Shown here: positions 6,786 through 14,237 of the stretch, in pieces
How the letters are laid out: each line of letters begins with the position of its first letter
How positions within the stretch are numbered: position 1 is the stretch's first letter
Origin: Thermoplasmata archaeon
GTDB lineage: Archaea; Thermoplasmatota; E2; DHVEG-1; B8-G13
DNA: 18,525 bases
NCBI GenBank assembly: GCA_021162485.1
Contig: JAGGYP010000036.1
Coordinates: 1-18,525 of the forward strand
Reading direction: 5' to 3'
Notes under the pieces: model-generated
Told to the model about the DNA's origin: nothing
Databases searched by the model: none
Seen by the model: the letters and a program-made list of their open reading frames with translations, nothing else
Program-made: the position numbers and the translations under genes

Positions 6786-7781
6786 CTATTTTATATTTTT
6801 ATCATGCTCATCTGCTATCTCTCCAAAGATCTCTTCGATCAAATCCTCCATGGTCACAATACCTTTTACCTTGTTTCTCCTATCTTTTACCACTGCGATA
6901 TGCACTTTTTTACGTTGCATCTCTCTGAGCACATCATCTGCTTTCATCCCAGGTCCCACCTTCAATATGTCTCTCATTATCTTTTTAACAGGCATGTTTT
7001 TGTCTTTAACAGCTAAAGCATCTTTTATATGAACCATTCCAACAATCTTGTTTATATTTCCTTTTTTACAAACAGGAAACCTTGAAAAACCTGTTTCTAT
7101 TGATTTATCTATAAGATCTTGTATTGTATCGTTTTCATCAAGGTATACTATCTCTTTTTTTGGAACTCTAACTTCATCTACCTTGGTTTCATCAAACTCA
7201 AATACCTCGTTCACTAGCTCTCTCTCATCCTTTTTTATAGTGCCCTCTTCCTCGCCGAGTCTCATCATGGCCATTATCTCCTCTTCAGTTACTGGCGGAT
7301 TTACATCTTTTTTACCAAAAATATTCTTTGATATAAATCTAGATAAAGATATTAATCCAGTTGAAAATGGGCCAAAAAACCTGGTGATCACATACACAGG
7401 CCTAGCTACTCGAAGAGCGAATTTCTCATTTCTTATCCCAACTGATTTTGGAGTGATCTCCCCAAACACAAGAAGAAGCAAAGTCATAACCGCTGTTGCT
7501 ATCCCCAACCCTATGTTACCAAAAATCTGTGTGGAAATTGCACCTGCTAGTATCGAAGCAAGTACATTTACCAAGTTGTTTCCTATCACAATGGCAGAAA
7601 CCACTGTATCAGGATTTTGTAAAAGTTTATCCAACAACTGAGCTCTTCTATCTCCTTTTCTAGCTTTTTCTCTTATCACCGCTCTGTTTATAGAGATTAT
7701 AGCTAGCTCTGAACTTGAAAAAAATGCGGATAATATTATAAGAAAAATTATTGATATTATACCTACTATTATCCACGACAT
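6786..7781 (-). CDS. CNNM/CorC-family membrane protein (DUF21 plus CBS pair)
   Basis: This 331-residue protein belongs to the CNNM transmembrane family (HlyC/CorC-like, DUF21), linked to magnesium or other divalent-cation transport. Residues 1-165 form the DUF21 membrane domain with landmarks FFSSSELAIIS, NPDTVVSAIVIGNNLVN and the helix-breaking GEITPKSVG. Residues about 205-320 form a CBS pair (FSRFPVCKKGNINKIVGMVH and KVHIAVVKD...VKGIVTMEDLIEEIFGEIADE), which binds adenine nucleotides in relatives. The C-terminal CorC_HlyC domain of most bacterial members is missing, so the protein ends just after the CBS pair. A TATA-like GTTTTTATA lies about 40 bases upstream. The start is preceded only by a weak purine run. 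Its stop is adjacent to tRNA-Pro. Confidence 0.92.
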   Translation of the reverse strand: MSWIIVGIISIIFLIILSAFFSSSELAIISINRAVIREKARKGDRRAQLLDKLLQNPDTVVSAIVIGNNLVNVLASILAGAISTQIFGNIGLGIATAVMTLLLLVFGEITPKSVGIRNEKFALRVARPVYVITRFFGPFSTGLISLSRFISKNIFGKKDVNPPVTEEEIMAMMRLGEEEGTIKKDERELVNEVFEFDETKVDEVRVPKKEIVYLDENDTIQDLIDKSIETGFSRFPVCKKGNINKIVGMVHIKDALAVKDKNMPVKKIMRDILKVGPGMKADDVLREMQRKKVHIAVVKDRRNKVKGIVTMEDLIEEIFGEIADEHDKNIK

Positions 7782-7817
7782 CTTATTCTCTGGGGAAAAA
7801 AAGTAAATGGTTAAGTG

Positions 7818-7826
7818 TATAAAAAC
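7818..7826 (-). promoter_or_regulatory. TATA-like box of the CNNM gene
   Basis: On the minus strand GTTTTTATA is centred about 41 bases upstream of the start at 7781, predicting a leader of about 16 bases. It lies in the 67-base gap after the exported PKD protein, so the CNNM gene probably has its own promoter. Confidence 0.4.
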
Positions 7827-7848
7827 TTATCTTTTGGAACTATACTTT

Positions 7849-9156
7849 TTATTGCGACCATATATATGTAAACATAGGATAAACTGGAGTACCCAAGATC
7901 TCTAGAATATATGTTTTGAAATATATTCCTCTTCCTCTATCCATTAGATCTATAGTTGCTGCACCTAGGTTGATTATAGCTACAGCTATTTTCGCTGCAG
8001 TAACAGGATCTATTGGCACACCATAGGCAGTAGCTATTGCTGCAATAAGAGCTGCAACTGCTGTAACAACCATTCCACCTTTTTTAATTGTTCTTATTAA
8101 CTCTTGCGTATTTTGATGATCCAGATATACTGTATATGCATGTCCCAGAGCCCATTTTTCCTTTTTGAAACCATTTTTACCACCAGGCCCATTTATCTCA
8201 ACAATTAATATATCTGACCATTTGCTTATCATACCATATTTGTCCACTGCAACTACTTTAACATAGTATATACCAGGTTTACTCCAGGCATGAGTTATAC
8301 TGCAAGTTTCCCATGAATCATAATAATCTGTTAACTCATTTACCTCGCTGTCTCCATCCCAATCCCAACCATACTTGATCTCATCCCCATCTGGGTCTTT
8401 ACATTTAGTTGTGAACGTGTAATTTACATTTATATCGCCTTTATTTGGGCCAGATGGTTTCTCTGGAGGATATGGTGGCGTGTTTTCTACAAAAACATTG
8501 AACCATATTGTTGCATCATTCTCATCTTTTCTTGTACTTCCATCAAAATTTCCACTTGTTATAAACCATTTTAAGCTTGATTGATCATCAATTTTTAGAT
8601 AGTCATTGTTCTCATCCTCTGGCATCCAGTCCCCTGTTTTTAAGTTGTAAGTGCGTATAAAAACAGCGCCTCTGCATGAGTCAAAGTTTTTACTATTGTC
8701 TTTTCCTCCTCCAACATGGGCACTGATATCAGCTATATCATGCTCATCCGGCCAGTATCCAAGATCTTTCTCAAGCAGCTCAAACTTTATCTCCAAGGCG
8801 GTGGTATCATTTGAAACAATGTTTTCCCAGGTTATTGTCTTATCTATTATTACATCATCTCCATCCTTGTCAAGTGTTTTTCTCTGCCCGTTTACAAACA
8901 TGTAAAGTTTCCAATTTGCTGATCCCTTAGCTGGGTCAATAGAATCCTCTTTTTTGATTCTATGGATTGTAATAGAAAAATCTCTTAACCCTAGCGATGT
9001 GATTTCTGGAGAACCCTCATTTTTCGTTGCACCTAAAACGATTTTTTCTATATTTCTTAGACTTTTACTTTGTGTCAAAGGTGCTGCTACTGCTGTTGAG
9101 AGAAGCAAAAACGCTATGATTACAGCATATTTTCTAAATCCGTTTTTTGTTATCAT
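7849..9156 (-). CDS. Exported PKD-domain protein with hydrophobic bacteriocin-like C-terminus
   Basis: This is not a named family. The ATG at 9156 is chosen because GAGGT lies seven bases upstream; the frame is open further, to 9189, but without a binding site. The 435-residue product has a signal peptide (about 1-25, R-K-Y-A-V-I-I-A-F-L-L-L then A-V-A-A). An acidic beta-rich region follows (about 50-225), containing DKDGDD and EKDLGYWPDEHDIADIS, which could bind calcium. A PKD-like domain spans about 226-322 (CKDPDGDEIKYGWDWDGD and THAWSKPGIYYVKVVAVD). The last 105 residues are different: an Ala/Gly/Ile-rich hydrophobic stretch (about 360-405), then DRGRGIYFKTY and an aromatic end. Secretion or surface location is well supported; function is unknown. 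It precedes the CNNM gene and follows another exported protein. Confidence 0.85.
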   Translation of the reverse strand: MITKNGFRKYAVIIAFLLLSTAVAAPLTQSKSLRNIEKIVLGATKNEGSPEITSLGLRDFSITIHRIKKEDSIDPAKGSANWKLYMFVNGQRKTLDKDGDDVIIDKTITWENIVSNDTTALEIKFELLEKDLGYWPDEHDIADISAHVGGGKDNSKNFDSCRGAVFIRTYNLKTGDWMPEDENNDYLKIDDQSSLKWFITSGNFDGSTRKDENDATIWFNVFVENTPPYPPEKPSGPNKGDINVNYTFTTKCKDPDGDEIKYGWDWDGDSEVNELTDYYDSWETCSITHAWSKPGIYYVKVVAVDKYGMISKWSDILIVEINGPGGKNGFKKEKWALGHAYTVYLDHQNTQELIRTIKKGGMVVTAVAALIAAIATAYGVPIDPVTAAKIAVAIINLGAATIDLMDRGRGIYFKTYILEILGTPVYPMFTYIWSQ

Positions 9157-9247
9157 TTTTTCAACCTCAAATTTTATAATAGAATACATATATTTATTTT
9201 TTTCTAAAAAATAAATTATTTTAAATATATTTAATGATTATAAATAT

Positions 9248-11437
9248 TTATAAGATCTTCCTAACCTTCATCTCTGCAAAACCCATGTTGCCAGATGTAT
9301 CATATGCTACTACTTTTATAACATGCCAGTGATTATCTGAGAACGAATACACATCATCCCACAACCATTTATGAGATCCATATGAAGCACTATCTTCGTA
9401 TCGTAATTCCTCATCTATAAAAATCTGCACCCTTGCTATACCACCATCTACATCATCGGCGGCTACAACCTCTATAGTAATAGGACCTATTATTAACGAG
9501 TGATGTAAGTATATAGATATGAAACCATCTGTAAATCTAAGCTTATCGTTTATATATATCCCACCTTCAACAGGTTTTTGTATCCACACAGATGGGGGAT
9601 CTGTATCTACAACTTTGGTCTTAAAACTCCAGATAGGTCCCTTAACTGTTTCACCATGATCGTCTGTAGCTACTATTCTCCAGTAGTACCATGTTTTTTC
9701 CCACAAATTCTCTAAATTATAGGATATTTGATGCAGAGTAGCTGGTTTGTAAATAGAATCTTTCCTCTGTAAAGAATCTTCACTAGTCCCAAGATAGATG
9801 TCATATCTTACAGTGTCATACTCATCTGGATCCCCACCATACCAGGACAATGTTGGGTTTATATCAACTCCTTCTTTTTTATCCGCTGGTGTTGGACTAC
9901 TAGGTTTGAAAGGAGGTCTATTTTCTGGAATGTATCCCCCTGTTGCAAAACTCCATATGGGTCCTTCTCTACTAGCACCTTTATCATCTGTTGAAACTAC
10001 TTTCCAATAATATTTTGTGGCGTTTTCCAAATTTATATCAAGTTCAAAGGATATTCTTTTTTCTGCAGCAGGTTTTGAGAGTGTATGCACCTTCGTTGAA
10101 GGATTTGATTTTTTATCTAAATAAATATCATAAGTTACAGTATCGTTTTCATCTGGATCACCACCATCCCATGATAACACAATTGGTTTACTTACATTTA
10201 TACCTGTTTCACCATTATCTGGTGAAGGATTTAATGGTTTGTAAGGAGGATTGTTTGAGTTGTTCCCTTTGGTGGTAAAATGCCAGAAAGGTCCTTTGTT
10301 CTCTGAACCATTACTGTCTTTTGCAACCACTCTCCAATAATAATCCATATTATAATCCAATTTTTTATCTAACTCAAAGGTTATTCTGTTTTGTGTTGAG
10401 GGCTTAGAAATACTACCAATTTTTGGTGGGTTTTGATTTTCACCTAGATATATCTCATAAGTAACAACATCATTTTTATCTGGGTCCCCACCACCCCAAG
10501 AAAGAGAGGTATTGGTATCTACATCTTTTTCGTCATTTTGAGGTGAAGGATTATTTGGAGTATAAGGCGGTGTATTATATTTATGTTCAAAAGAGGTTAA
10601 TTCCATACTAAACTCTATTTTGTCAGAGCTACTAATATCTTTGTATATCCATTTTATCATGTTTCCAACAGATGGGGAAAACCATATTTTTATAGTTATT
10701 CTGCTATCAGTTTCATTCTCTATGAAAAGAACATCATTAAACGTACCTGCCTTTGTAGATATTTTCACATGGTCTTTTTTACATCTCAGTATGTTGTTTA
10801 AAACAAAACTATTCTTGTAATCACCTTCTTTAAGAGTTACACCTAATACTGTTTTGATTTTGTAATGCATGCTTAAATTTGCTTTTGAAAATGAGCGCCA
10901 TTCATCACCAACCTCTACAGGAAAATCAATATACACCCAAGGTGGATTGAGATCAAGAATTGCATCTATGTCGAAACTAAAGGCTCCTCCACTTATTTTA
11001 CCCTTTGAGTTGAGCAGAAACTCATCATAGGCGATATCATTTTTATTCACATACGCATATCCTGAGACTGATCCACTTGCAGACCCTACAGGGATTAACC
11101 CGAATATTCCAGCGCTTCCAGAGAAACTTCCAGTGATTTTTGTATTATATCTACTGTTTTCCACGTTTTCTACTAAGACAGTATAATCTTTGATTTTACC
11201 AGTGGCTTTTAAAACAGAGGACTCATAGTTAAATTTCATCTCATATACCCATTTATCATTGACATGAAATGTTGGAGTGTTATATTCGTCACCACCAGAT
11301 GAACAACATTTTATCTTGGTTAAAAACTTCTTAGAGGTATTTAAAAGAGAAGAGGCTACGGAGGAGGATACTAGTAAAAATGATAAAATTAAGCAAAAGC
11401 ACAGCATTTTTTTAGATTTTACAATGTTTTCATACAT
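9248..11437 (-). CDS. Large exported protein with three FN3-like repeats and a C-terminal Ig-like domain
   Basis: This 729-residue protein has no recognised enzymatic domain and is probably a surface or secreted adhesive protein. A signal peptide occupies residues 1-30 (MLCFCLILSFLLVSSSVASS after a basic start). Residues 50-285 form a beta-rich region ending in a K-A-G-T-F-x-D-V-L-F-I-E and W-F-S-P-S-V-G-N pattern. Three tandem FN3-like repeats follow (about 289-389, 397-499, 507-608). Each begins PPY/F-x-P-x-x-P-x-P, has LSW-x-GGDPD-x-x-D-x-V-x-Y-x-I-Y-L, then YYW+VVATD and ends GP-x-W-x-F-x-T. Residues 613-729 resemble a bacterial Ig-like domain (ADDVDGGIARVQIFIDEE and VVAYDTSGNMG). A TATA-like element just upstream and no ribosome binding site suggest a leaderless message. 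It sits where translation-related genes often follow aIF6. Confidence 0.88.
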   Translation of the reverse strand: MYENIVKSKKMLCFCLILSFLLVSSSVASSLLNTSKKFLTKIKCCSSGGDEYNTPTFHVNDKWVYEMKFNYESSVLKATGKIKDYTVLVENVENSRYNTKITGSFSGSAGIFGLIPVGSASGSVSGYAYVNKNDIAYDEFLLNSKGKISGGAFSFDIDAILDLNPPWVYIDFPVEVGDEWRSFSKANLSMHYKIKTVLGVTLKEGDYKNSFVLNNILRCKKDHVKISTKAGTFNDVLFIENETDSRITIKIWFSPSVGNMIKWIYKDISSSDKIEFSMELTSFEHKYNTPPYTPNNPSPQNDEKDVDTNTSLSWGGGDPDKNDVVTYEIYLGENQNPPKIGSISKPSTQNRITFELDKKLDYNMDYYWRVVAKDSNGSENKGPFWHFTTKGNNSNNPPYKPLNPSPDNGETGINVSKPIVLSWDGGDPDENDTVTYDIYLDKKSNPSTKVHTLSKPAAEKRISFELDINLENATKYYWKVVSTDDKGASREGPIWSFATGGYIPENRPPFKPSSPTPADKKEGVDINPTLSWYGGDPDEYDTVRYDIYLGTSEDSLQRKDSIYKPATLHQISYNLENLWEKTWYYWRIVATDDHGETVKGPIWSFKTKVVDTDPPSVWIQKPVEGGIYINDKLRFTDGFISIYLHHSLIIGPITIEVVAADDVDGGIARVQIFIDEELRYEDSASYGSHKWLWDDVYSFSDNHWHVIKVVAYDTSGNMGFAEMKVRKIL
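9614..10573 (-). repeat. Three tandem FN3-like protein repeats of about 105 residues
   Basis: Within the exported protein at 9248-11437 three consecutive modules share the frame N-x-PPY-x-P-x-x-P-x-P, GGDPD-x-x-D, x-Y-x-IYL, S-I-x-K-P, YYW+VV and GP-x-W-x-F. The similarity is at protein level; the DNA copies have diverged, so the duplications are not recent. Confidence 0.85.
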
Positions 11438-11453
11438 TTTTATCTTACTGATA

Positions 11454-11466
11454 ATTATATTTAAAA
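11454..11466 (-). promoter_or_regulatory. TATA-like box of the FN3-repeat gene
   Basis: TTTTAAATATAAT on the minus strand is centred about 23 bases upstream of the ATG at 11437. This places the expected transcription start at or within a few bases of the start codon, in line with the missing ribosome binding site. Confidence 0.45.
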
Positions 11467-11504
11467 TAGTATATAAAATTATTGTTTTGTTGATATCTTA
11501 TACT

Positions 11505-12167
11505 CTATATAAAACCTAGAGCTTCTTCTATCCTGTTTAACTCTATCCCCGTTGTTAAACTCCCAATTATTGCACCCTTTGAGTTTGCAACTAATCCACT
11601 ACCAATCAAAGGTACACCATGATTAACTGTGCCAATCATAACCTCTACATCAAAAATCGACTCCAGCTGCTCCCTCTCTTTCTCCTCAACTTTTGGATGA
11701 CACAGCAAACCCTTGTTTGTCACAACCGCTGCCATACCTACAGTTTTTAACCCAGCAATAGTGCCCTGGTAAACAGGTACATCAAGCACATCCTCCATTT
11801 TCTTTATGTTAGATTTTTTAATATCTGGATGAACTAATGCTCCATAATCATTCACCAACACGTTGTTCCCTGTTGCATTTAGATTATCCTGAATAGCAAA
11901 AACATTTAACCCTTGTTTTTCCAATATTTCAGATGATTCTTCATCTACAAAATCTGTAACAATCGCTCCTTTAGAATTAATAGCTAGAATAGATCCAATT
12001 ATATTTGCATTTGCTATGCTTATTTCAACCAGCTTTACATCCAAAGCTTTCTCAATCTTTTTTCTTATTCTCTTTTGTAAACCTTTTCTAACAAACACAA
12101 TATTTTCATTTGCCTTACAAAAAATACCAATGTTTGGATTTCTATCGAAATCCATTAACTCTAACAT
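11505..12167 (-). CDS. eif6: Translation initiation factor aIF6
   Basis: aIF6 binds the large ribosomal subunit and prevents premature joining of the small subunit. The 220-residue product has the normal length and pentein-type repeats: FDRNPNIGIFCKANE, NIIGSILAINSKGAIV, NVLVNDYGALVHPDI, GMAAVVTNKGLLCHPK and IGSGLVANSKGAIIG. The start at 12167 (MLELMDF) fits the usual archaeal N-terminus and follows the eL31 stop by six bases. No strong binding site is visible, so coupling to eL31 translation is likely. It is the last gene of the rnp4-eS19-pdcd5-eL39-eL31-aIF6 cluster. The eL20, prefoldin-alpha and ftsY genes that often follow it in archaea are not found here. Confidence 0.96.
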   Translation of the reverse strand: MLELMDFDRNPNIGIFCKANENIVFVRKGLQKRIRKKIEKALDVKLVEISIANANIIGSILAINSKGAIVTDFVDEESSEILEKQGLNVFAIQDNLNATGNNVLVNDYGALVHPDIKKSNIKKMEDVLDVPVYQGTIAGLKTVGMAAVVTNKGLLCHPKVEEKEREQLESIFDVEVMIGTVNHGVPLIGSGLVANSKGAIIGSLTTGIELNRIEEALGFI

Positions 12168-12173
12168 ATTAAT

Positions 12174-12749
12174 CTAGTCCGCTTTTGTTTTATCTTTTTG
12201 CTCAACAGATTTTTCTTTGTTTTTTTCCTTAACTTTTTCAATTTTGCTCTCGCTTTCTTGTTTATCTCTTTTCTCTTCTTCCACTGCAATTTCTTCTTCC
12301 TTTTTTTTCTCTTCTTTTGTTTCACCTTTTCCCTTGTCCTCTGTCTTTTCTTCTTCCTTAATCTCCTTCTCTTTTTCTTCCTCACCTTCTTCAGCTGGTT
12401 TCTCCTCTTCTTTCTTAAGTATGGGTTTCTTCGTCTCTTTAACAGCTTTGATCTCCTCTCTTCGTGATTCCTTCAACTCAAGCTCTGGTAATGATACTTC
12501 TACAACACCATCATCGAATTTGATAGCTCTAACTCTTACTCTGTTAGGTATTTTATACTTGCTTCTACTCCAAATATTCTCGTTTACAGAGTTATCAATC
12601 CATATATCATTTTCTTCAACCTTCATGTGTCTAACTAGAAATCTTTTTATTTCTTTGATTGCTCTTGGAGCCAATCTAGATGCTGAAGTATAATGTTTGA
12701 TTTTCTGCAGAGGGATAACATATATTCTCTCTAACTCTTTCTCTGCCAT
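12174..12749 (-). CDS. rpl31e: 50S ribosomal protein eL31 with about 100-residue charged C-terminal tail
   Basis: eL31 lies near the polypeptide exit tunnel of the large subunit. The conserved core covers residues 1-90 (ERIYVIPLQKIKHYTSASR, then RAIKEIKRFLVRHMK, IWIDNSVNENIWSRS and NRVRVRAIKFDDGVVEVSLPE). Archaeal eL31 normally ends there. Here residues about 92-191 are a low-complexity tail made mostly of Glu and Lys with a few Ser, Thr and Gln, with no Cys, Trp or Phe. The frame is continuous and no frameshift is seen. GGCGGTG precedes the start. The tail reaches to within six bases of aIF6, so it is not a fused separate gene. Its role is unknown; contact with exit-tunnel factors is conceivable. 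Confidence 0.95.
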   Translation of the reverse strand: MAEKELERIYVIPLQKIKHYTSASRLAPRAIKEIKRFLVRHMKVEENDIWIDNSVNENIWSRSKYKIPNRVRVRAIKFDDGVVEVSLPELELKESRREEIKAVKETKKPILKKEEEKPAEEGEEEKEKEIKEEEKTEDKGKGETKEEKKKEEEIAVEEEKRDKQESESKIEKVKEKNKEKSVEQKDKTKAD

Positions 12750-12764
12750 GTTTTAACACCGCCT

Positions 12765-12920
12765 TTATTTCTTTAACTTATTTCTCCGCCAGTTTCTAAC
12801 CTTTGGATGCCTAGTAAATCTTCTATTGGTTTTTATCACAATCCAAGCTGGAACTCTTCTGTTGCTATTTAAGGCTTTGAGCAACCTAAGTTTTTTTCCA
12901 AGTGGTTTGTTCCTTGCCAT
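12765..12920 (-). CDS. rpl39e: 50S ribosomal protein eL39
   Basis: eL39 lines the exit tunnel of the large subunit. The 51-residue product, the family's exact usual size, reads [18 protein letters not shown] at the start, has the diagnostic [14 protein letters not shown] in the centre and a basic [10 protein letters not shown] end. AGAGGAGG in the last codons of the upstream pdcd5 gene provides a strong ribosome binding site; only three bases separate the two genes. eL31 follows after 15 bases. The start is unambiguous. Confidence 0.96.
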   Translation of the reverse strand: MARNKPLGKKLRLLKALNSNRRVPAWIVIKTNRRFTRHPKVRNWRRNKLKK

Positions 12921-12923
12921 ATT

Positions 12924-13265
12924 TTAATATAAACCTCCTCTTCTTATTCTAAACTCTTTTTTCTTTGGCATTATTTTAGATATTATCATCTTTAATTGCT
13001 CATCTGTTATCTTTTCTCTTATTTTGCCAGATTGTGCCAGTATTATAAGTTGGTTTTCAATGGATTCTGCAATTTCAGGTCTTGCTAGTTTTATCCTAGC
13101 CAGTCTATCTCTAGCTTCAGATGTTAGTATTGCTCTCAACAACATTTTTTTCTGTCTTTCGAATTCTTCTTGTGCTGCTGCCTCTTCTAAAGCTTTTTCT
13201 TCTGCAGCTTGCTGAAGCTGTAGCAGTTTCTTCCTTTTTATTTCCTCTAATTCTTCATCATCCAT
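12924..13265 (-). CDS. PDCD5/TFAR19-family DNA-binding protein
   Basis: This 113-residue protein is the archaeal homologue of human PDCD5, a small helical-bundle protein that binds DNA in vitro and whose cellular role in archaea is unclear. The N-terminal helix is acidic and basic (MDDEELEEIKRKKLLQLQQ). The conserved core includes ILTSEARDRLARIKLARPE, then IENQLIILAQSGKI and ITDEQLKMIISKI, and it ends in a basic tail (PKKKEFRIRRGGLY). Length and order of elements are typical. Its place between eS19 and eL39 is conserved in many archaea and hints at a ribosome-related function. The binding site before ATG is weak (AGGATA). Confidence 0.95.
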   Translation of the reverse strand: MDDEELEEIKRKKLLQLQQAAEEKALEEAAAQEEFERQKKMLLRAILTSEARDRLARIKLARPEIAESIENQLIILAQSGKIREKITDEQLKMIISKIMPKKKEFRIRRGGLY

Positions 13266-13301
13266 ATTTTCTAATATCCTGTTTTAAAATTATCAAATTA
13301 A

Positions 13302-13727
13302 TTATTTAACACCTTTTAAAACTTCATTTGCTGTGTTATCTAGAAATGATCTGCCTTTTGGTGTTAGAACTCTTCCTTTGCCTTTTATCTTGTTTACAAA
13401 ACCTGCTTTTTCTAGCTGCTGAAGGGCCTTTCTAACTATAGCACCACTACCACTTCTCACCTTATAAGGTTTTGAACCTCTGTCCTTTTTACCACTATAT
13501 TCTGCTCTTAGCTTTTCAACACCTGTAGCCCCTTTTATATAAATTTTCCTTAGGATAGAGGCACATCTAATATGCCACCAGTCTTTCTCTAGAGGCGAGT
13601 TTTCTTTGTGAGCACCAGTTTTCACTATACTATTCCATTCTGGTTCTACTATAGAATCTATTTTTTTTAATTTTTGTGCAACTGCATCTATCAAATCCTT
13701 TGCCGGTACATCATATACTGTTGTCAT
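13302..13727 (-). CDS. rps19e: 30S ribosomal protein eS19
   Basis: eS19 is in the small-subunit head and is needed for subunit maturation in eukaryotes. The 141-residue product is of normal length and shows MTTVYDVPAKDLIDAVA, the conserved EKDWWHIRCASILRKIYI, GVEKLRAEYSGKKDRG and the winged-helix end GAIVRKALQQLEKAGFV...GRVLTPKGRSFLD. GGGTATTGAT precedes the ATG. A 76-base AT-rich gap from rnp4 could hold a second promoter (TTCTATAAAAG near 13746-13756 on the minus strand). The pdcd5 gene follows after 36 bases. Confidence 0.96.
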   Translation of the reverse strand: MTTVYDVPAKDLIDAVAQKLKKIDSIVEPEWNSIVKTGAHKENSPLEKDWWHIRCASILRKIYIKGATGVEKLRAEYSGKKDRGSKPYKVRSGSGAIVRKALQQLEKAGFVNKIKGKGRVLTPKGRSFLDNTANEVLKGVK

Positions 13728-13803
13728 ATTATCAATACCCTGCTTTTATAGAAATATTATAGTTTTATTAGGTTATCGGTAATTAAAAGTATAATATTTA
13801 AGT

Positions 13804-14127
13804 CTAGCGCCTATTTTTGAGGAGTATCCTTGTAAATCTTCCACAATTTTTACAATAAATCACTAATCTACCAGAGGATAGTCTTATTCTAGCATTCACA
13901 CCAGGTTGTAAGTATTTGTAACAGTTTTTACAGAATCTTCTCTTGTACTCTTTTGGAATAGGAACCCTGTATCTCATCGATATCTTCCTAGCCAACTCTA
14001 CATATCTGTCTGCTAAACCAAGTTTATTTGAGAAAGCTTTTTCCTCTGCCATTCTAAAAAGTTTCTCTATCCTCTTTTTTGTTATTGCCTTGTTTAATTT
14101 TTTAGCTCTAAGATGTCTATGGGGCAT
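13804..14127 (-). CDS. rnp4: Ribonuclease P protein component 4 (Rpp21 family)
   Basis: This is the zinc-ribbon protein subunit of archaeal RNase P, which trims the 5' leader of pre-tRNA. The 107-residue product has a basic helical N-terminus (residues 10-50, ending in DRYVELARKISMRYR) and two CxxC pairs (C66/C69 and C92/C95) that bind zinc. Between them lie YLQPGVNARIRL and LVIYCKNCGRFTR, all typical of the family. GAGGGT precedes ATG 14127 by seven bases. It is the first gene of the translation cluster. In its leader there is a TGTAG-AAATA-CTACA hairpin (14139-14153), just upstream of the binding site. Confidence 0.95.
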   Translation of the reverse strand: MPHRHLRAKKLNKAITKKRIEKLFRMAEEKAFSNKLGLADRYVELARKISMRYRVPIPKEYKRRFCKNCYKYLQPGVNARIRLSSGRLVIYCKNCGRFTRILLKNRR

Positions 14128-14158
14128 TTAATACCCTCTGTAGAAATACTACAAAAGA

Positions 14159-14180
14159 GGAATATTCCAAAGTTTAAAAA
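14159..14180 (-). promoter_or_regulatory. rnp4 promoter with palindromic candidate operator
   Basis: On the minus strand TTTTTAAACT (14171-14180) is a TATA-like box about 50 bases before the rnp4 start. Directly downstream the ten-base perfect palindrome GGAATATTCC (14159-14168) lies between the box and the expected transcription start near 14150, where a bound regulator would block polymerase recruitment. Confidence 0.35.
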
Positions 14181-14188
14181 CTTATCAT

Positions 14189-14237
14189 AAAAAAAGAGAG
14201 AAAGAGGGGTTTTTAGTAAGTTTTTTATTTTACCCCT
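14189..14237 (-). terminator. Hairpin plus pyrimidine-rich terminator of the Asp-box gene
   Basis: Read on the minus strand, AGGGGT and ACCCCT (14232-14237 and 14205-14210) can form a six-pair stem around a 21-base AT-rich loop. The TAA stop codon of the Asp-box gene (14225-14227) lies inside the loop. The stem is followed by CTTTCTCTCTTTTTTT. This resembles an intrinsic terminator, and lies just upstream of the rnp4 promoter. Confidence 0.4.

Noticed and set aside
9614..10573. CRISPR-like or recent DNA tandem repeat
   Set aside because: The repetition is at protein level, about 315 bases per unit with diverged DNA; there are no short identical repeats with spacers.
12198..12693. Long plus-strand frames opposite eL31
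   Set aside because: Their Phe/Leu/Ser-rich translation is the mirror of the Glu/Lys-coding tail of eL31; no ribosome binding site or domain is present.
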